Source: Stenogyne calaminthoides
Taxonomy: Eukaryota; Streptophyta; Magnoliopsida; Lamiales; Lamiaceae
Assembly (NCBI GenBank): GCA_037126765.1
Contig: JBBCBC010000021.1
Span: 20,911,434-20,975,433, forward strand
Direction: 5' to 3'
Length of the DNA: 64,000 bases
The position numbers and the translations under genes are program-made. Below are positions 1 to 10,746 of this stretch, one piece after another; position 1 is the stretch's first letter, and the number at the start of each line of letters is the position of its first letter. The notes under the pieces were generated by a model. That model saw nothing but the letters and a program-made list of their open reading frames with translations. It did no database searches and was not told the origin of the DNA.

Positions 1-690
1 TCCAAAAAAATTTAATTGTCCAACTATGGTCCCATAACTAAATTGATTGTCCAATTTTGGTTCGATTTTTGCCGAAAAACCGCGAACAAGGCCGTTTTGA
101 TCACATGTAAGTCACGTGCTGGTAAAATTTGGGGTTTTTTTTTATATTCTTGATGATGTGAACGCTGACTATTTTTTTCTTTTAATTTTTTTATGTTTTT
201 TTTTAATCAATTAAACTGCACATGTGTAAATAATCCAGGAGTAGGTCTAGTGTGAAAATTTTCATGTATGAAAATCTATAAAATTACCATAAATCAACCA
301 TCTACATCCTAAACACCAAATAATGAACCTAAATTATGACATATTCGGGCCTGGTGAACCATGAACCACTTGGACCGAGTGAACCATGTACCACTCAATT
401 TTGTCTTACCTTCCCCAATTATAGAATTTGATTGTAAATTAAAGTTTTTTCATGTATGAAATTTTTTATATTAGACTTTGTCATAATCCAATAAATTTAA
501 TCAAAACTAAAATTTAAAATCTGTAAATGTAAGAAAGACTAAATTTTACCGACATGTGACTTGCTTCAGACCGAAAATGACGTTTTTCCCCATTTAGTTG
601 TGGGACTAAAATTGGACATTAAATTCTTTTGGTACGAAAAATGGACAGTAGATAAGTTATGGGACCGAAAAACTTTTTTTCTCACTTGAT
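1..690. mobile_element. Non-autonomous terminal-inverted-repeat element in a gene intron (left edge at or beyond window start)
   Basis: The first ~120 bases and bases ~570-690 are imperfect inverted repeats. Both ends contain GTCCCATAACT-like and TGTCCAATTTTAGT-like blocks, one the reverse complement of the other, and both carry a poly-T/poly-A edge. No transposase ORF lies between them. The element sits upstream of the penultimate exon of the succinyl-CoA ligase gene, so it is inferred to lie in one of that gene's introns. Its superfamily (Mutator-like or other) cannot be assigned, because the outer left end and the target-site duplication are not visible. Confidence 0.55.
245..476 (+). mobile_element. 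Small MITE nested in the intronic TIR element (copy 1)
   Basis: About 232 bp bounded by imperfect terminal inverted repeats. The left end reads GTCTAGTGTGAAAATTTTC and the right end is the complement of GTCTAATATAAAAAATTTC. A clear second copy lies at 3838-4042 in the opposite orientation. The two share the central GAACCTAAATTATGA and TGGTTCA-type segments, including the run CATCTACACCCTAAACAC with one difference. No coding capacity. The family is not named here. Confidence 0.6.
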
Positions 691-791
691 ACCATTAAAC
701 TTGTAAATTCTTTCATTTACTTTTGTCCTTTTTGCCGTTGATGAATGCCCATGCATATTATGTGAACACTGTTGGGCAACTGTTGTTTTAG

Positions 792-1050
792 GTACAACTG
801 AAAGTACCAGTTATCGTTCGTCTTGAAGGCACCAATGTGGACCAAGGAAAGAGAATTCTGAAGGTAAATCTGAGATAACATATCTCACATTCAAAGCTTC
901 TTGGGTTAAGAAAGAATTATGAATGTATATCAGCGTACGATTCAACTTTTGTGAAAATTTTCTTGTCTTCAGGAAAGTGGCATGACTTTGATTACTGCTG
1001 AAGATTTGGATGATGCAGCTGAGAAAGCAGTTAAAGCCTCAGCAAAGTGA
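792..1050 (+). CDS. Succinyl-CoA ligase (ADP-forming) beta subunit, mitochondrial: last two exons
   Basis: Two exons are visible. Exon 792-863 (24 codons) follows an intron ending in TTTTAG and stops at a GTAAAT donor. The final exon 973-1050 (25 codons plus TGA) follows a TCTTCAG acceptor. The 109-nt intron is phase 0. The protein tail reads VPVIVRLEGTNVDQGKRIL then ESGMTLITAEDLDDAAEKAV and ends in ..SAK. This is the conserved C-terminal part of the ligase CoA domain of SucC/SUCLA beta subunits, which convert succinyl-CoA to succinate in the mitochondrial TCA cycle with ATP formation. Only the last ~49 residues of a family near 420 residues lie in the window. Upstream exons would be beyond the left edge, because bases 1-690 are transposon. 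No stop or frameshift is seen, so this end could belong to a working gene. Confidence 0.9.
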
Positions 1051-1365
1051 CAACATCTCATCTAGTTTTGGTTTAGATTGCTCGAAATCTGTCTTTATTT
1101 TCTTGGAGTAAAATTCTATAGTACACGGATTCATTATCTCCGCATACACCAGTCGAGTTTTGGGTGAAAAACCATTTAATCACCATTGATCTGTGGGGAG
1201 TTTTCTAATCATCCTTGATTTCATAGAAACAGGTCATAAATATTTAGTGTTTTTTAGCCTCACATGACTTATTGTGCAAAAAGCAGCATGTACGCTTGCC
1301 ACTTGCATTCATAAAGCTGTAGTCTGTAGACTTGGTTTTCTTCCCGTCAATAATGTCATTAACTT

Positions 1366-1412
1366 GTGATTCATGCCTTAGTAATGGTGATTCATGCCTT
1401 AGTAATGGTGAT
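1366..1412. repeat. 21-bp direct tandem repeat, two copies plus a short third
   Basis: The unit GTGATTCATGCCTTAGTAATG occurs at 1366-1386 and again, identically, at 1387-1407, followed by the first five bases of a third copy. It lies ~320 bp downstream of the succinyl-CoA ligase stop codon. It looks like a recent slippage duplication. No function is implied. Confidence 0.9.
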
Positions 1413-2409
1413 GAAGAGGGTGCTTGTTGGGAGTAAGACTCCTGCGAACTAGGTCGATACATGAATTCTATCATTATTTGTAAAAACTATCACCGTTATG
1501 CATAAAAATTCAGTTAAAAAGTATAAAATATTTTTTAAATAGTGATTGTTTTCGTGTGTAATAGTGATTATTTTTGAAATATAACAGTGATACTAAAATA
1601 ATCGAGTTCACGGTGAACTCAGATTCACACAAGTTTTTGTCGCTTACCTGACCTTATAAAGAGCTTGTCGCTTGCCTGGCCTTATAAGCTCCTTAGAATA
1701 AGTTATAGTAGTTTGTTTAAAAATTTGTAAGTTCTCAAGTTCGGTAATAAAAAATATTTTAACGTTTATAAGATTTCAAAGTAAGTTTTTACAGCTTATA
1801 AGTTCAAAAATGGCAGTACATCACCTCAACTTATTTTTTTTCTAATCCTATTCTAATTGTAGGCTAAGTTTGGTACGCACTAGGTGCACCGTGCATTTTA
1901 TTATATATTTTAGAAATATGCAGTTTATTTATGCTGAATCGTGCAATTATTAATATGAAAAACAAGTTGCATGCATGGTTCAGTAAATTTATATTTCAAT
2001 ATAACAAGTTATATGATTATAAAATATACAATAGATTACATGGTGCATTTGATTCACATGATATTCACTTCTAATTGATAGTCATTTTCAATGAATGTAG
2101 ATGTATTCATGAAATAATTGATTTTTACTACTCTTAATAAATAAATGTTTGTCTTATTAAGAGTAATTGATTTGTTTGCTATACCCTTAATAAATGTTTG
2201 TCTTTTACATTAAATGAACACATTTGTCTAGATATTTTAACGATGTTATGGGTAAGTTTAGAAAAAATGCAATTAGTTTACATTGAAAAGTGTTATACAT
2301 CATACTTGAAAATGAAATGTCTAAATGTCACTTATTTTGAACAAGAGGGAATATTGAACAATATATTTTCTTTTAAAAAAAAATTAAATTTGAAAAGCAA
2401 AATTCATCC

Positions 2410-2410
<1 letters not shown>

Positions 2411-2440
<30 letters not shown>
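2411..2440. repeat. (ACCCTC)5 microsatellite
   Basis: Five perfect copies of ACCCTC. The - strand therefore has five GGGT blocks with short spacers and could form a G-quadruplex. It is not the plant telomere repeat (CCCTAAA). Confidence 0.95.
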
Positions 2441-2742
2441 TAAAACGAGGCGGCCCGACAAAAGGCAGTGGTGACCGAAGGTATGACGAACTTTGACCTC
2501 TAAGGACTTGTTTATTTATAATTTGAAAAGTGAATTTTAGAATTTTAAATCCTAAATTTTCGTTTGTTTATCAGAATTTCAGTAAAGGATTTTAAATCAT
2601 TTAAAATTCTACTTTATAATACCTATAATACATCTATCTTATATTTTTCAAACACAATTTTCAATACACTATCAATCATTTATCACACACTTTTCAATTA
2701 TTATTATCTATCCAACTCAATATTCCCCTTCCATCTTTATTA

Positions 2743-2979
2743 CTCCCTCCGTCCCCCAAAAGTATGCTTAGAAGGCTGAAACATGTTTTACGAAAAGGTA
2801 GATTAAGCAAGTCTACGTACACAATTTTTTTAATCTTTATAGTCCAACAAACACTTAATTACTGAAGTTATCATTATACTTTACTCACATTTAATTATGT
2901 TATTCATAAATGAACTTAATCTATTTTTTCGTAAAACTTGTTTAAACCCTCTGAGCATACTTTTGGGGGACGGAGGTAG
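2743..2979. mobile_element. Stowaway-type MITE (Tc1/mariner)
   Basis: About 237 bp with long terminal inverted repeats. The left end is CTCCCTCCGTCCCCCAAAAG and the right end ends GGGGGACGGAGGTAG. It is flanked on both sides by the dinucleotide TA (2741-2742 and 2980-2981). The CTCCCTCCGTCCC terminus and TA target site are the signature of plant Stowaway MITEs mobilised by mariner-like transposases. There is no ORF of its own. Confidence 0.93.
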
Positions 2980-3837
2980 TACTTTAGAGGAATGATCAAT
3001 GGGGCTGATAGGGGCCATTTATATCTTTTACTCTTTTTCTTGTTGTTAAAAGTCTATTTTTGCCTTTAAATGAAAAAATCTTCCTCAAATGAAATGTGTG
3101 ATTTGACTGAAATTTTCAATTCAAATTGAATTGGAAAACACATTCTCTCTCTATTAATTATCATTTTAAAATGTTAATAGAAATAGATTGGAATTTTGTC
3201 TTATAAATAAAAAAGAACTATTCATCTTCTTCCTCACAAGAATTGTGAAATGGGGGAAGAACGGTGAATTCAACGGAACTCCAAGAACAAAAATTTAACG
3301 TCGATAATGAAAATAGTCAAATCAACCACAACAATAAAAGACAAATCTGAAAGCACAACCATTACCAGAGATTCTCAAAATTTGATGAATTGAAGAAAGG
3401 GAAGTAGAAATTGCTAGATACCATCTCAGATCATTACTTTTCGATTCATGTCTATTGCTTTGTCCAGATACCAGTAATATTTTCCCCAAATCTAAATTTA
3501 TTTTTTCCGATTGATATTTTCTAATTCCTCAATTTTTTATATTACCGCTCACTTTTTCTGTATTTTTGCAACTTCAAATTGCTATTCTTTGCGGCAGGGT
3601 GATGGTGACGGAGACGCAAGCCGTTGGGAGGTGAGGATTACAGAAGGTTGAGTGCAGACTCATTCATGGCTTCTTGGAGAAGATTGAAAAAAGTTGGAAA
3701 AGGGAGAGGAATTGGGGTGGGGAGCCAAAAACTAAAATGGCAAATCAATCATTTCATTTCACTAAAATTATCACCCCAGGAGCGATTCACCCTGTATAAC
3801 ATCATCCATTACTTTATTATCACTGTGCATATAATAT
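2980..3837. other. AT-rich intergenic DNA, no gene recognised
   Basis: There are short ORFs only (for example around 3624-3839), with no recognisable domain. Bases 3600-3760 are more G-rich and could be captured gene DNA, but I cannot identify a source. Confidence 0.5.
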
Positions 3838-4042
3838 AGACAAAGTTTAGTATATACACGAAAAAACTTTAATTTACAATTAAATTCTGTAATTGGTGAA
3901 GGTAAGATAAAATTGAGTGGTTCATAGTTCATCCAGCCCGAATAAATCATAATTCAAGGTTCATTATTTAGTGTTTAGGGTGTAGATGATTGATTTATGA
4001 CAATTTTATAGATTTTCATACGTGAAAGTTTTCACACTAGAC
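3838..4042 (-). mobile_element. Small MITE, inverted copy 2 of the element at 245-476
   Basis: On the - strand this begins GTCTAGTGTGAAAACTTTC and ends at the complement of AGACAAAGTTTAGTATA, matching the 245-476 element along its length with small indels. It is ~205 bp with no coding capacity. Confidence 0.65.
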
Positions 4043-4483
4043 ATACTCTATAATATATATACACACACATCAATCATTACACAATCATCATTACACAATC
4101 ATTTAATCATATTTACATTATAATATTTTTTATATTATCTACTTTTTCAAAATCACACTCTATAAAATCTTACAAAATCTACTCTCACAAACATTTACAA
4201 AATTTAAATACACATTTTACCTTATACCAAATCCTTCGAGATCATCTCTACATAATTTTAAACCCCATAAAAATTATAAACAAACAAGGTGAGTCGTCAA
4301 GGGCCTCTAGTGATCAGAGGGTTAGAGTTTCATATGAGTCTCTTGACGGCGCCATCTTCCAAATGTGTGTCCTTCTCTTGTCCAGTTCCTATTTAATCCT
4401 TAGGAATTGTGTCATCCTCTCATCTTATTTTGATTATTCCTCGGTGTGATTCACATATCTTCCCTTTTCCCAAAAACACCGCC
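4043..4483. other. AT-rich DNA with short ATCATTACACAATC-type repeats, then unassigned sequence
   Basis: Bases 4065-4110 contain a short direct repetition of CAATCATTACACAATCAT. The remainder up to the DUF4283 fragment has no recognisable feature. Bases 4265-4285 (AATTATAAACAAACAAG) mirror 2507-2523 and may be one end of a larger inverted-repeat element (see findings). Confidence 0.4.
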
Positions 4484-4925
4484 ATGGCAGACGATGTTAG
4501 TGCTTTGTGGCAAACACTCTCCATCACTGATGCTGAAAACTCGGTCATAAACATAGACGCATATGACCTCATCTCACCAGTGAACGCATTAGTGGGTCGC
4601 CTGGCTATGAAAAAGAATATTGGATCGACAGAACTCGAGATTGCTTTCATAAAAATTAGGAACTTAGTTCTCCCCCTGAAAATCACAACGATCAGGGACA
4701 TATTATAACTGTTTGAATATAGTGATGAGAGCGAATGCAATCGGATCCGTACCCGTCAACCTTGAAATTTTAGAGGATTTGCTCTTTTACTGGAAAAACT
4801 AAAGGGCAATGAACGTCCATCAGACATATCTCCCTGAACGGCCCCTTTCTGGGAGGACGTTGGAGGTATTCTCAGTCAGGTCCTTGAGGTTAAAAGTGAT
4901 ATGATGACCTAGAGCTTGGACATTG
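4484..4925 (+). pseudogene. DUF4283-type (LINE ORF1-like) fragment, broken
   Basis: An ATG at 4484 opens MADDVSALWQTLSITDAEN, then ..NALVGRLAMKKNIG.. and, past a stop at ~4708, LFEYSDESECNRIRTRQP, FALLLEKLKGNERPSDISL and GPFLGGRW. This order (acidic N-terminus, 'xLVGRLxxxKxxx', 'WxFxxxLLLLxxL') is that of the plant DUF4283 domain. The domain is found in ORF1 of plant LINEs and in zinc-knuckle proteins derived from them. At least two in-frame stops and one frameshift are present. The fragment ends abruptly where the LTR at 4926 begins, so it is probably the older sequence into which S1 inserted. No zinc knuckle remains. Confidence 0.7.
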
Positions 4926-6623
4926 TGTTGGTCCCAAGTACGAGTCACACACGTGTATGGAGGGGGGGGGAATACATGTGTATAGCGTTTTTATTCTTTT
5001 CAAAACTTTGCTGATCAGTGAGTCAGGCCTTTCTGAGTCTAGTATGCAACAACAAATGTAACACATAATGCAATAAACAACACAACAAATATAGTAGTTC
5101 AGAGACTCAAACTCCTATGTCAGCGGATGTTTAGACTTGGATTAAAATAAGGTCAGAAAGTTGCGGGGTAACTTAATTTACCAGCCGAGGTATGAAGACC
5201 AGATAAAGACCAACTGAAGACCAGAATACCTAAGTCTAGTAGACCATCTTGAGATAAGTATCAACACAAACAACTTATACTCATCTGATATCAGCTATGA
5301 TAAACTCAGGTTATATGGTGGAATGTCCATTGGATAATAAAGTCATGCACTCGACAAGACAAAAGGATTAAGCTATGTACATCAATTTACTTTAAAGCAA
5401 CATGTAGAAGAAGTTCTCTATAGCAAAAATAATCTAGACAAGCACTCTCCATGACCTCAGGGGAATTCCTTAACACCTTAGGAATTACTTGGGTTTAGAG
5501 TGCCAAGGTACACTGACCAGAATTACCTCTCAATGGTAATCTGATCCCTAGGATCTACTTCATGAGTCCTAGTGCTCAGAACTACTACTCTACTCTCTCA
5601 AGTTTTCAGACTGTCACACCAGCTTACTAACTTTTACAACAACTCTCTCAACTTCCAAACAACAACCTACACAACTACCTAACACTTAGGGTTTGGGTTT
5701 TGGTTTGGTTTCCAATTAGGGTTGAGATATCCTTTACAAATAAGAACAAATGCAAAGGCTATGATATCTCTACTAAGCTTTGAATCTTAACAATGCTAGG
5801 CTTAGTATATGAACTTTCTTCAAAGATGAAACACTTAGGAAATCTTTAGGGTTTCGAGTGCTTCAAAACAAACTTGAATATGCTTGAGCTCTGGATTTGC
5901 TTGATTTCCCGTAACCTAGTAATGGTGAAGGTTACTGGTATTTATAGGCAACTCTAAGAGTTGCTCTTGAAAAACTATCCGTTGGAGAGATAGCTTCAAG
6001 GGTTTCCTCTTATGGAGTGTGATGAAAAGCTATTTTTAGGGTTTGAACATACCCTTGCATGGTTTGGGTAAGGAACAGCCACGCAGCCAATCACCAACTT
6101 CTGTGAACTGAAAGATATCAATCCTGACATTTCCTCAGTGAGATGTCGCTTTCAGTGTCAGTATAGTATGCTGTTGTCGTCTCCTCATTGGTCGAGATCT
6201 TCCTTTGAACAGAGACAAACAAAACAACTCTTTTTAGGTCAACCACACTGAACTGATATGTTACTTAATGTCTACGAATGTGTAACATTCTCTTTGTTTG
6301 TACTAAGAATGAACAAGACACTATTTACTATGAAATAGTTGTTCAGGGTCTTATAAGTTAGTACAAGCAGTCTTCAGGATCATCGGTCTTCAGAATCTTC
6401 TGAGTCTTCAGGATCTTCAGGACTTCAAGATCTTCCGAGTCTTCAGGTAATTTGAACAAACCTATCTATCCTGATCTATATCTGCTGACTATACATGGTG
6501 CAGATAATCCTGATCCTATCACCTATTGAAACCTGATCCTTATCTACCAAGATGTCCTGATACATGTCATACTCAGGGGTTTTGGGATCTAATCAAAATC
6601 TTTATTAAATTCATCTTCCAACA
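4926..6623 (-). repeat. 3' LTR of S1 (Sirevirus-type)
   Basis: 1,698 bp, reading TGTTGGTCCC on the left and TCTTCCAACA on the right of the + strand, so it has the TG..CA ends of an LTR. In element orientation a TATAAATA box (complement of 5939-5946) marks the promoter. A block of GAGTCTTCAGG-like tandem units at ~6370-6450 lies in U3. The right-hand ~100 bases are almost the same as those of the solo LTR at 60036-61320 (TTTTGGGATCTAATCAAA..), so both belong to one family. Confidence 0.85.
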
Positions 6624-6648
6624 ATTTCCCCTTTTTGATGATGCAAAA
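6624..6648 (-). promoter_or_regulatory. Polypurine tract of S1
   Basis: Reading - strand, CATCATCAAAAAGGGGAAAT lies directly before the TGTTGG start of the 3' LTR. This is the expected position and composition for the plus-strand DNA primer in reverse transcription. Confidence 0.8.
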
Positions 6649-6877
6649 ACCATCTTGTTACAATTTCCAAAAAGAGCAAAAACCTATCATCTATTCAGGT
6701 TTCAATTCTTTATCAGTTAAAACAGGTTTTATCAAACAAAACACTAAAGTAAGATAATGAGATATTATCTTTTCAGAACCAAAAAAATTAAGTAGATTTC
6801 CATTAAGCGCATTAAGTATATGATACATGAGATTATCCTATTCTACTGAAAGATAAAAGATACATAGATAGGCAAAT

Positions 6878-9034
6878 TTAGTCCTCATCAGATTCAACCT
6901 CATTAGGTGATGGCACCAGGTTGAACTGACCATAATATCTTTTCTTGAGTTCTTCTCTCTCCAATGTGCTCTGCGGATCACTTCCAGTCAGCTCCAGGTA
7001 TTGAACATTTTCCAGAAACTCTTCTTTGATGGCATCATAGTTGATCATGTTATTTCTGTATTTTGGAGGAAGCTACTTCATCTGAGTTGGAGCTTTGAGC
7101 TGATAGTCCAACTGATCAAACAGGTTGAACCATTTCTGACATACATCAGCATAATACCTCAGGAGATATGCAATGAATGTATCATCTATGTTAGGAATAT
7201 ACTTTCTTGGCCATGTGTGTAAGATGTCATAGTTATACACAAACTCCCTTTTGGCCTTTTCCCATATATCATTCAGCTAAATGGGCATCCATTTGTCCAA
7301 GTGTGACCTTTTTTTCTTCCTTGGCTTGGTTCATCTCCTCCTTAGAACAAACCTCTGAAGCCTCCTCCGATCCTCTTAGCATCCTCCCTTTGTTTTCTAG
7401 TCATTTCTGCTCCAGAAACTGATAAGGTAGCTTTCCTTTTCTTCTCAGCTTCCATCATCTTGGTGGAGTTGTGCCAGTCCCAATTCAACCTTTTTGATGA
7501 CACATCATAACTTCCAAATCCTTCTCCGAACAGCTCATCTGTCTCAGACTCTTCATCCTTTTCAGCCTCAGGCTGTTCTTCTTCAGGAAGTTCTTCTTCT
7601 GAGAATTCTTCAACAAGTTGCCTTCTAATTGGCTTCTTGGTTGCTTCAGTGTGCTTTACAGATCGTGCTTTTTTCTCAGCTGGCTTCTCAACAAAAGCAA
7701 CGTACCTCTTCTGAGGGTTCAGAATTCCATGGGCTTCTACCATCTTGCTGGATTCCTGAGTCCTCTGTCTCTTTGCCCTTTCTACAATGACTTCAACAGC
7801 ATCTTCAGAATGAATTATCACCTCAGGTTCTTTCCTCGTCCCACCTCTGTGAATCACAGTTGGGAATTCCTCAATTTACTTCTCCAAGGGTGGCAAAGCT
7901 ACAAGCTTGTCATAACTTTCCCCCTTTTTGGCATCATAATTTGCAATAAGCTCGGAAAGTGTCCTGTCCATATGCAGTTGCTCTCTCCCAACAGATCTTA
8001 ATTCAGCAGCAATGTGGAATTGTTCATCCTGAATTTTCGGAAGAACATTCAGACCAGTTGATGTATCTTCAGCAAGACCACCATAGGTAGCACACATCTT
8101 GGTCATGAATGATGTACTCATTTCCTCAACTGAAGGCTTTGATCACCTCATCAGCCCGTGCAGTCAGCGTTGATTCTAAAGCCTTAGCTTTCTCCTCCAA
8201 TACTCCCTTAGACACACCACCAATCCTAGAGTCTAATTCAGTGAATTTAACATCAATATCAGAAGATAAATAAGTTACCTGATCAGATGTCACCATCGAT
8301 GTGCTGAGTAACTTGAGGTTGTTGTCCTGAGAAGTTTGGCTTTCAACAATTTTTGAGATCTCATCAACCAAAGGCTCCAGCTTGGTTAGCTTGTCTAATA
8401 TGGGAGTGAAGTCAACAGTTGGAGGTGGTGGGGGTGGGACCTCTGCCTCAGTGTCAGTCTGAACTCCAACATCTGCCAACTCAGTTAGTGTAACTTCAGG
8501 CTCCTTCTGATAATGGGCGGTTTGTCCAAAAGTGATCATCTGGAAAGGTGGGACATCCTGAGTTTATTCCCCCTGAATGGTAGCATCAACACTGGATTCA
8601 ACAACCTTCTTGCTTCCTTCAGAAATATCTCCAGCATCTTTTTCCTGGGTGGGCTCTTGATCATCTATGTCCTTTCCACTGGCTTCTCCTTCAGGTTGTG
8701 TGACAACCTTCCTTTCAGCAACTTTCTTTTTCACTAAGGCATCAAATTAAGAGTTTTTGATTCTTAGTCTTCTCTTCCCAAGTCCAGAGAAAGCATCCAA
8801 CTCTACAACTTCCTCAGCCCAAAACTCTTCTCCTCTGAAGTTGCCAATTCTCAGCATCATGGCAAAGCTCTGATTGACAATAAGAATGACAGTCTTCAAT
8901 CTGATAAACATATTCTGAAGGTCAGAAAATTCTGAGAGCTCAGGATATGTATCCATAATAAAGTGTTCTGCTTTCTGCTTCCACTCTCTTACTTCTGCCT
9001 CACCTCTCCTGAGTTCAGGAACAGATGGTTCTTC
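6878..9034 (-). pseudogene. S1 env-like region, C-terminal part
   Basis: On the - strand the readable pieces are, in order, 8956-8747 (MDTYPELSEFSDLQNMFIRL..), 8539-8126 (a PPPPPP run, then a likely coiled coil), 8121-7876 (helical, HIAAELRSVGREQLHMDRTL), 7857-7342 (basic and acidic, with RAKRQRTQ and EELPEEEQPE stretches), then a tail ending SPNEVESDED and TAA at 6878. Stops and frameshifts separate the pieces. This is the position of the extra 'env-like' ORF known from Sireviruses. I see no signal peptide or obvious membrane span, and the function of such ORFs is unknown. It is not visibly homologous to the S2 env-like region at 52494-54726. Confidence 0.6.
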
Positions 9035-10746
9035 TGTTGGGGTTATACTGGAAAGTATGCTTTTTACTTTGTATAACCAAACTAAATTTCTTATTTATTT
9101 ACTGAAATAAATTATTTATCATTGTTGCATTAAATATGATTGAATGTTATATATATTTGTTGCAAACCTGTTCAATAAATAGTACGTGTTACATTGTAGT
9201 TAATTTGGTGATACCAGATCACGGAATATCAAATTAACAGTTCCTCGTAACTAAGTACAAATTCACAACCCAGATGGAAATGAACAATCCATCGTGAAAG
9301 GTTGAAGTGTAAGACTCAGATTTGCTTTTCTTGACAAAGGGATTACACTAGTGCATTATGATGCGCTGAATAGGACCTACAGGAGGATATATTCTTCGGT
9401 ACTGAATATACAAGAATTAAACCTCAGTGGTTCGTTATTTCTTAATCTCTGTCCCTTAAATAGGATCGTGTGAAATTAATAACTATTGCTTTGACTTATG
9501 AAGGGAAGAGAATCAACACGATTCAATACCTTATATCTTGGGCAATATTATTAGTTACATGATGATTGCTAAGATTTAATACGGAGAGTCGTGTGCAAGT
9601 ACGACTTGCTTGATTTATCCCCTTGGTGGGCTCAGAAGCTTTATCATACCAAATCTTGCAAGTGGAAATTTATTTCCGGTATGGATAATAATGTTGAGTT
9701 GTCTTTACTTCAAGGACAAAGATATTAATTAATATAAAGCTTGTTCAGTGGCTTACTTAATTAGTGGACTAGATAATCTTAAACACGGGAAATAATAACC
9801 GGGAGCCATATTATTGTGAAATCGTAATATGGGTTAAGATGGATAGTTCAATATTAATTTTATAGTGGAATAAATTAATATTAATGGGCTTGAATAATAT
9901 TTGGCTTAATATTATAGATTCATAGCCCATTGGAGGTCCAATCTTAATTCTCCTAAAGGCCCCTCAAATAGCCCAAATTAAAGTCAAATTAATGAAAAGG
10001 ATAAGAAAATATTATTGCCTGTTTTTCCTAATTATTTTTGAAAAAAATGAGTAGGAGAGAGAAATTTTTTTTCTTGATTTTCTTGGAAAGATTTTATGGA
10101 ATAAGTATTTTTTGAGATACAAGTTTATCCCATAAATTCAAGAAAGGTAAAAGATCTTATTCCTTCCCTATTTATTTGGATTTTTCGAAAATAATGTGAC
10201 AAGGAGGAGGAGAAGATTTTGTTGGGAGATATTTTAAAAAATAGAATATATTGGATGTATTCAAGATTGTTTCTTGAAGAAGAAGCAAGGAAATTTCCCA
10301 ATGACCCAACTAGACCTAAATTTTTGTCCCCCCTTGCTCTATAAATATGGGATGAATTTTTCATCCCCAATGCAATTCCATGTGTTGGAAAAATTAGAAA
10401 TCCACAAAGGTGGTGGCAAATATTTTCAGTTTTTCTCCTTTATTAAAACCGTTCGTGAGAATCCTCCCACCGGATTACGTTCGTGGACTTGGACATATTT
10501 GAGAAGGCACTTTAGGTTGATCCATCATCTCAACGGTTGTCTCTACAAGAGGTATGTAATCTCGTAACTCCTAGATTCTGCATGCTCAGGAGTTACGTGA
10601 ATTACGTGTACGCATGATGCTAATTGCTTATTTAATTATTATGTTGAATTGATTTAGGATTAATTCATGTTAGTAATTAATTGAATAATTTAAATATGTA
10701 TTTAAATACATCTCAAATAGATCCGGGCACCCCGTATTTCCCAACA
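9035..10746 (+). mobile_element. Solo LTR of the C2 Copia family inside the S1 env-like region
   Basis: 1,712 bp starting TGTTGGGGTTATACTGG and ending CCGTATTTCCCAACA. It matches along its length the 3' LTR of C2 (57444-58946). The flanks are TCTTC (9030-9034) and TCTAC (10747-10751), a 5-bp target duplication with one mismatch. A TATAAATA box lies at 10340-10347 on the +, followed directly by a GGGATGAA/TTCATCCC hairpin. No internal region remains, as expected after LTR-LTR recombination. Confidence 0.88.

Larger units (their letters stand above)
1051..2740. other. 3' flank of the succinyl-CoA ligase gene and AT-rich intergenic DNA
   Basis: The first few hundred bases are likely 3' UTR, but no polyadenylation site can be fixed. 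The rest is AT-rich and shows no convincing ORF or gene signature. It contains a 21-bp tandem duplication (1366-1412) and a hexanucleotide microsatellite (2411-2440), listed separately. Confidence 0.6.

Noticed and set aside
2411..2440. Interstitial telomere repeat
   Set aside because: The unit is ACCCTC, not the plant CCCTAAA.
4926..6623. Long gene-free stretch as a possible regulatory region of a host gene
   Set aside because: TG..CA ends, the TATA box in - orientation and the adjacent polypurine tract identify it as the S1 3' LTR.
7618..8001. + strand ORF within the S1 env-like region
   Set aside because: Shadow of the - strand coding-like frames. No domain and no family match.
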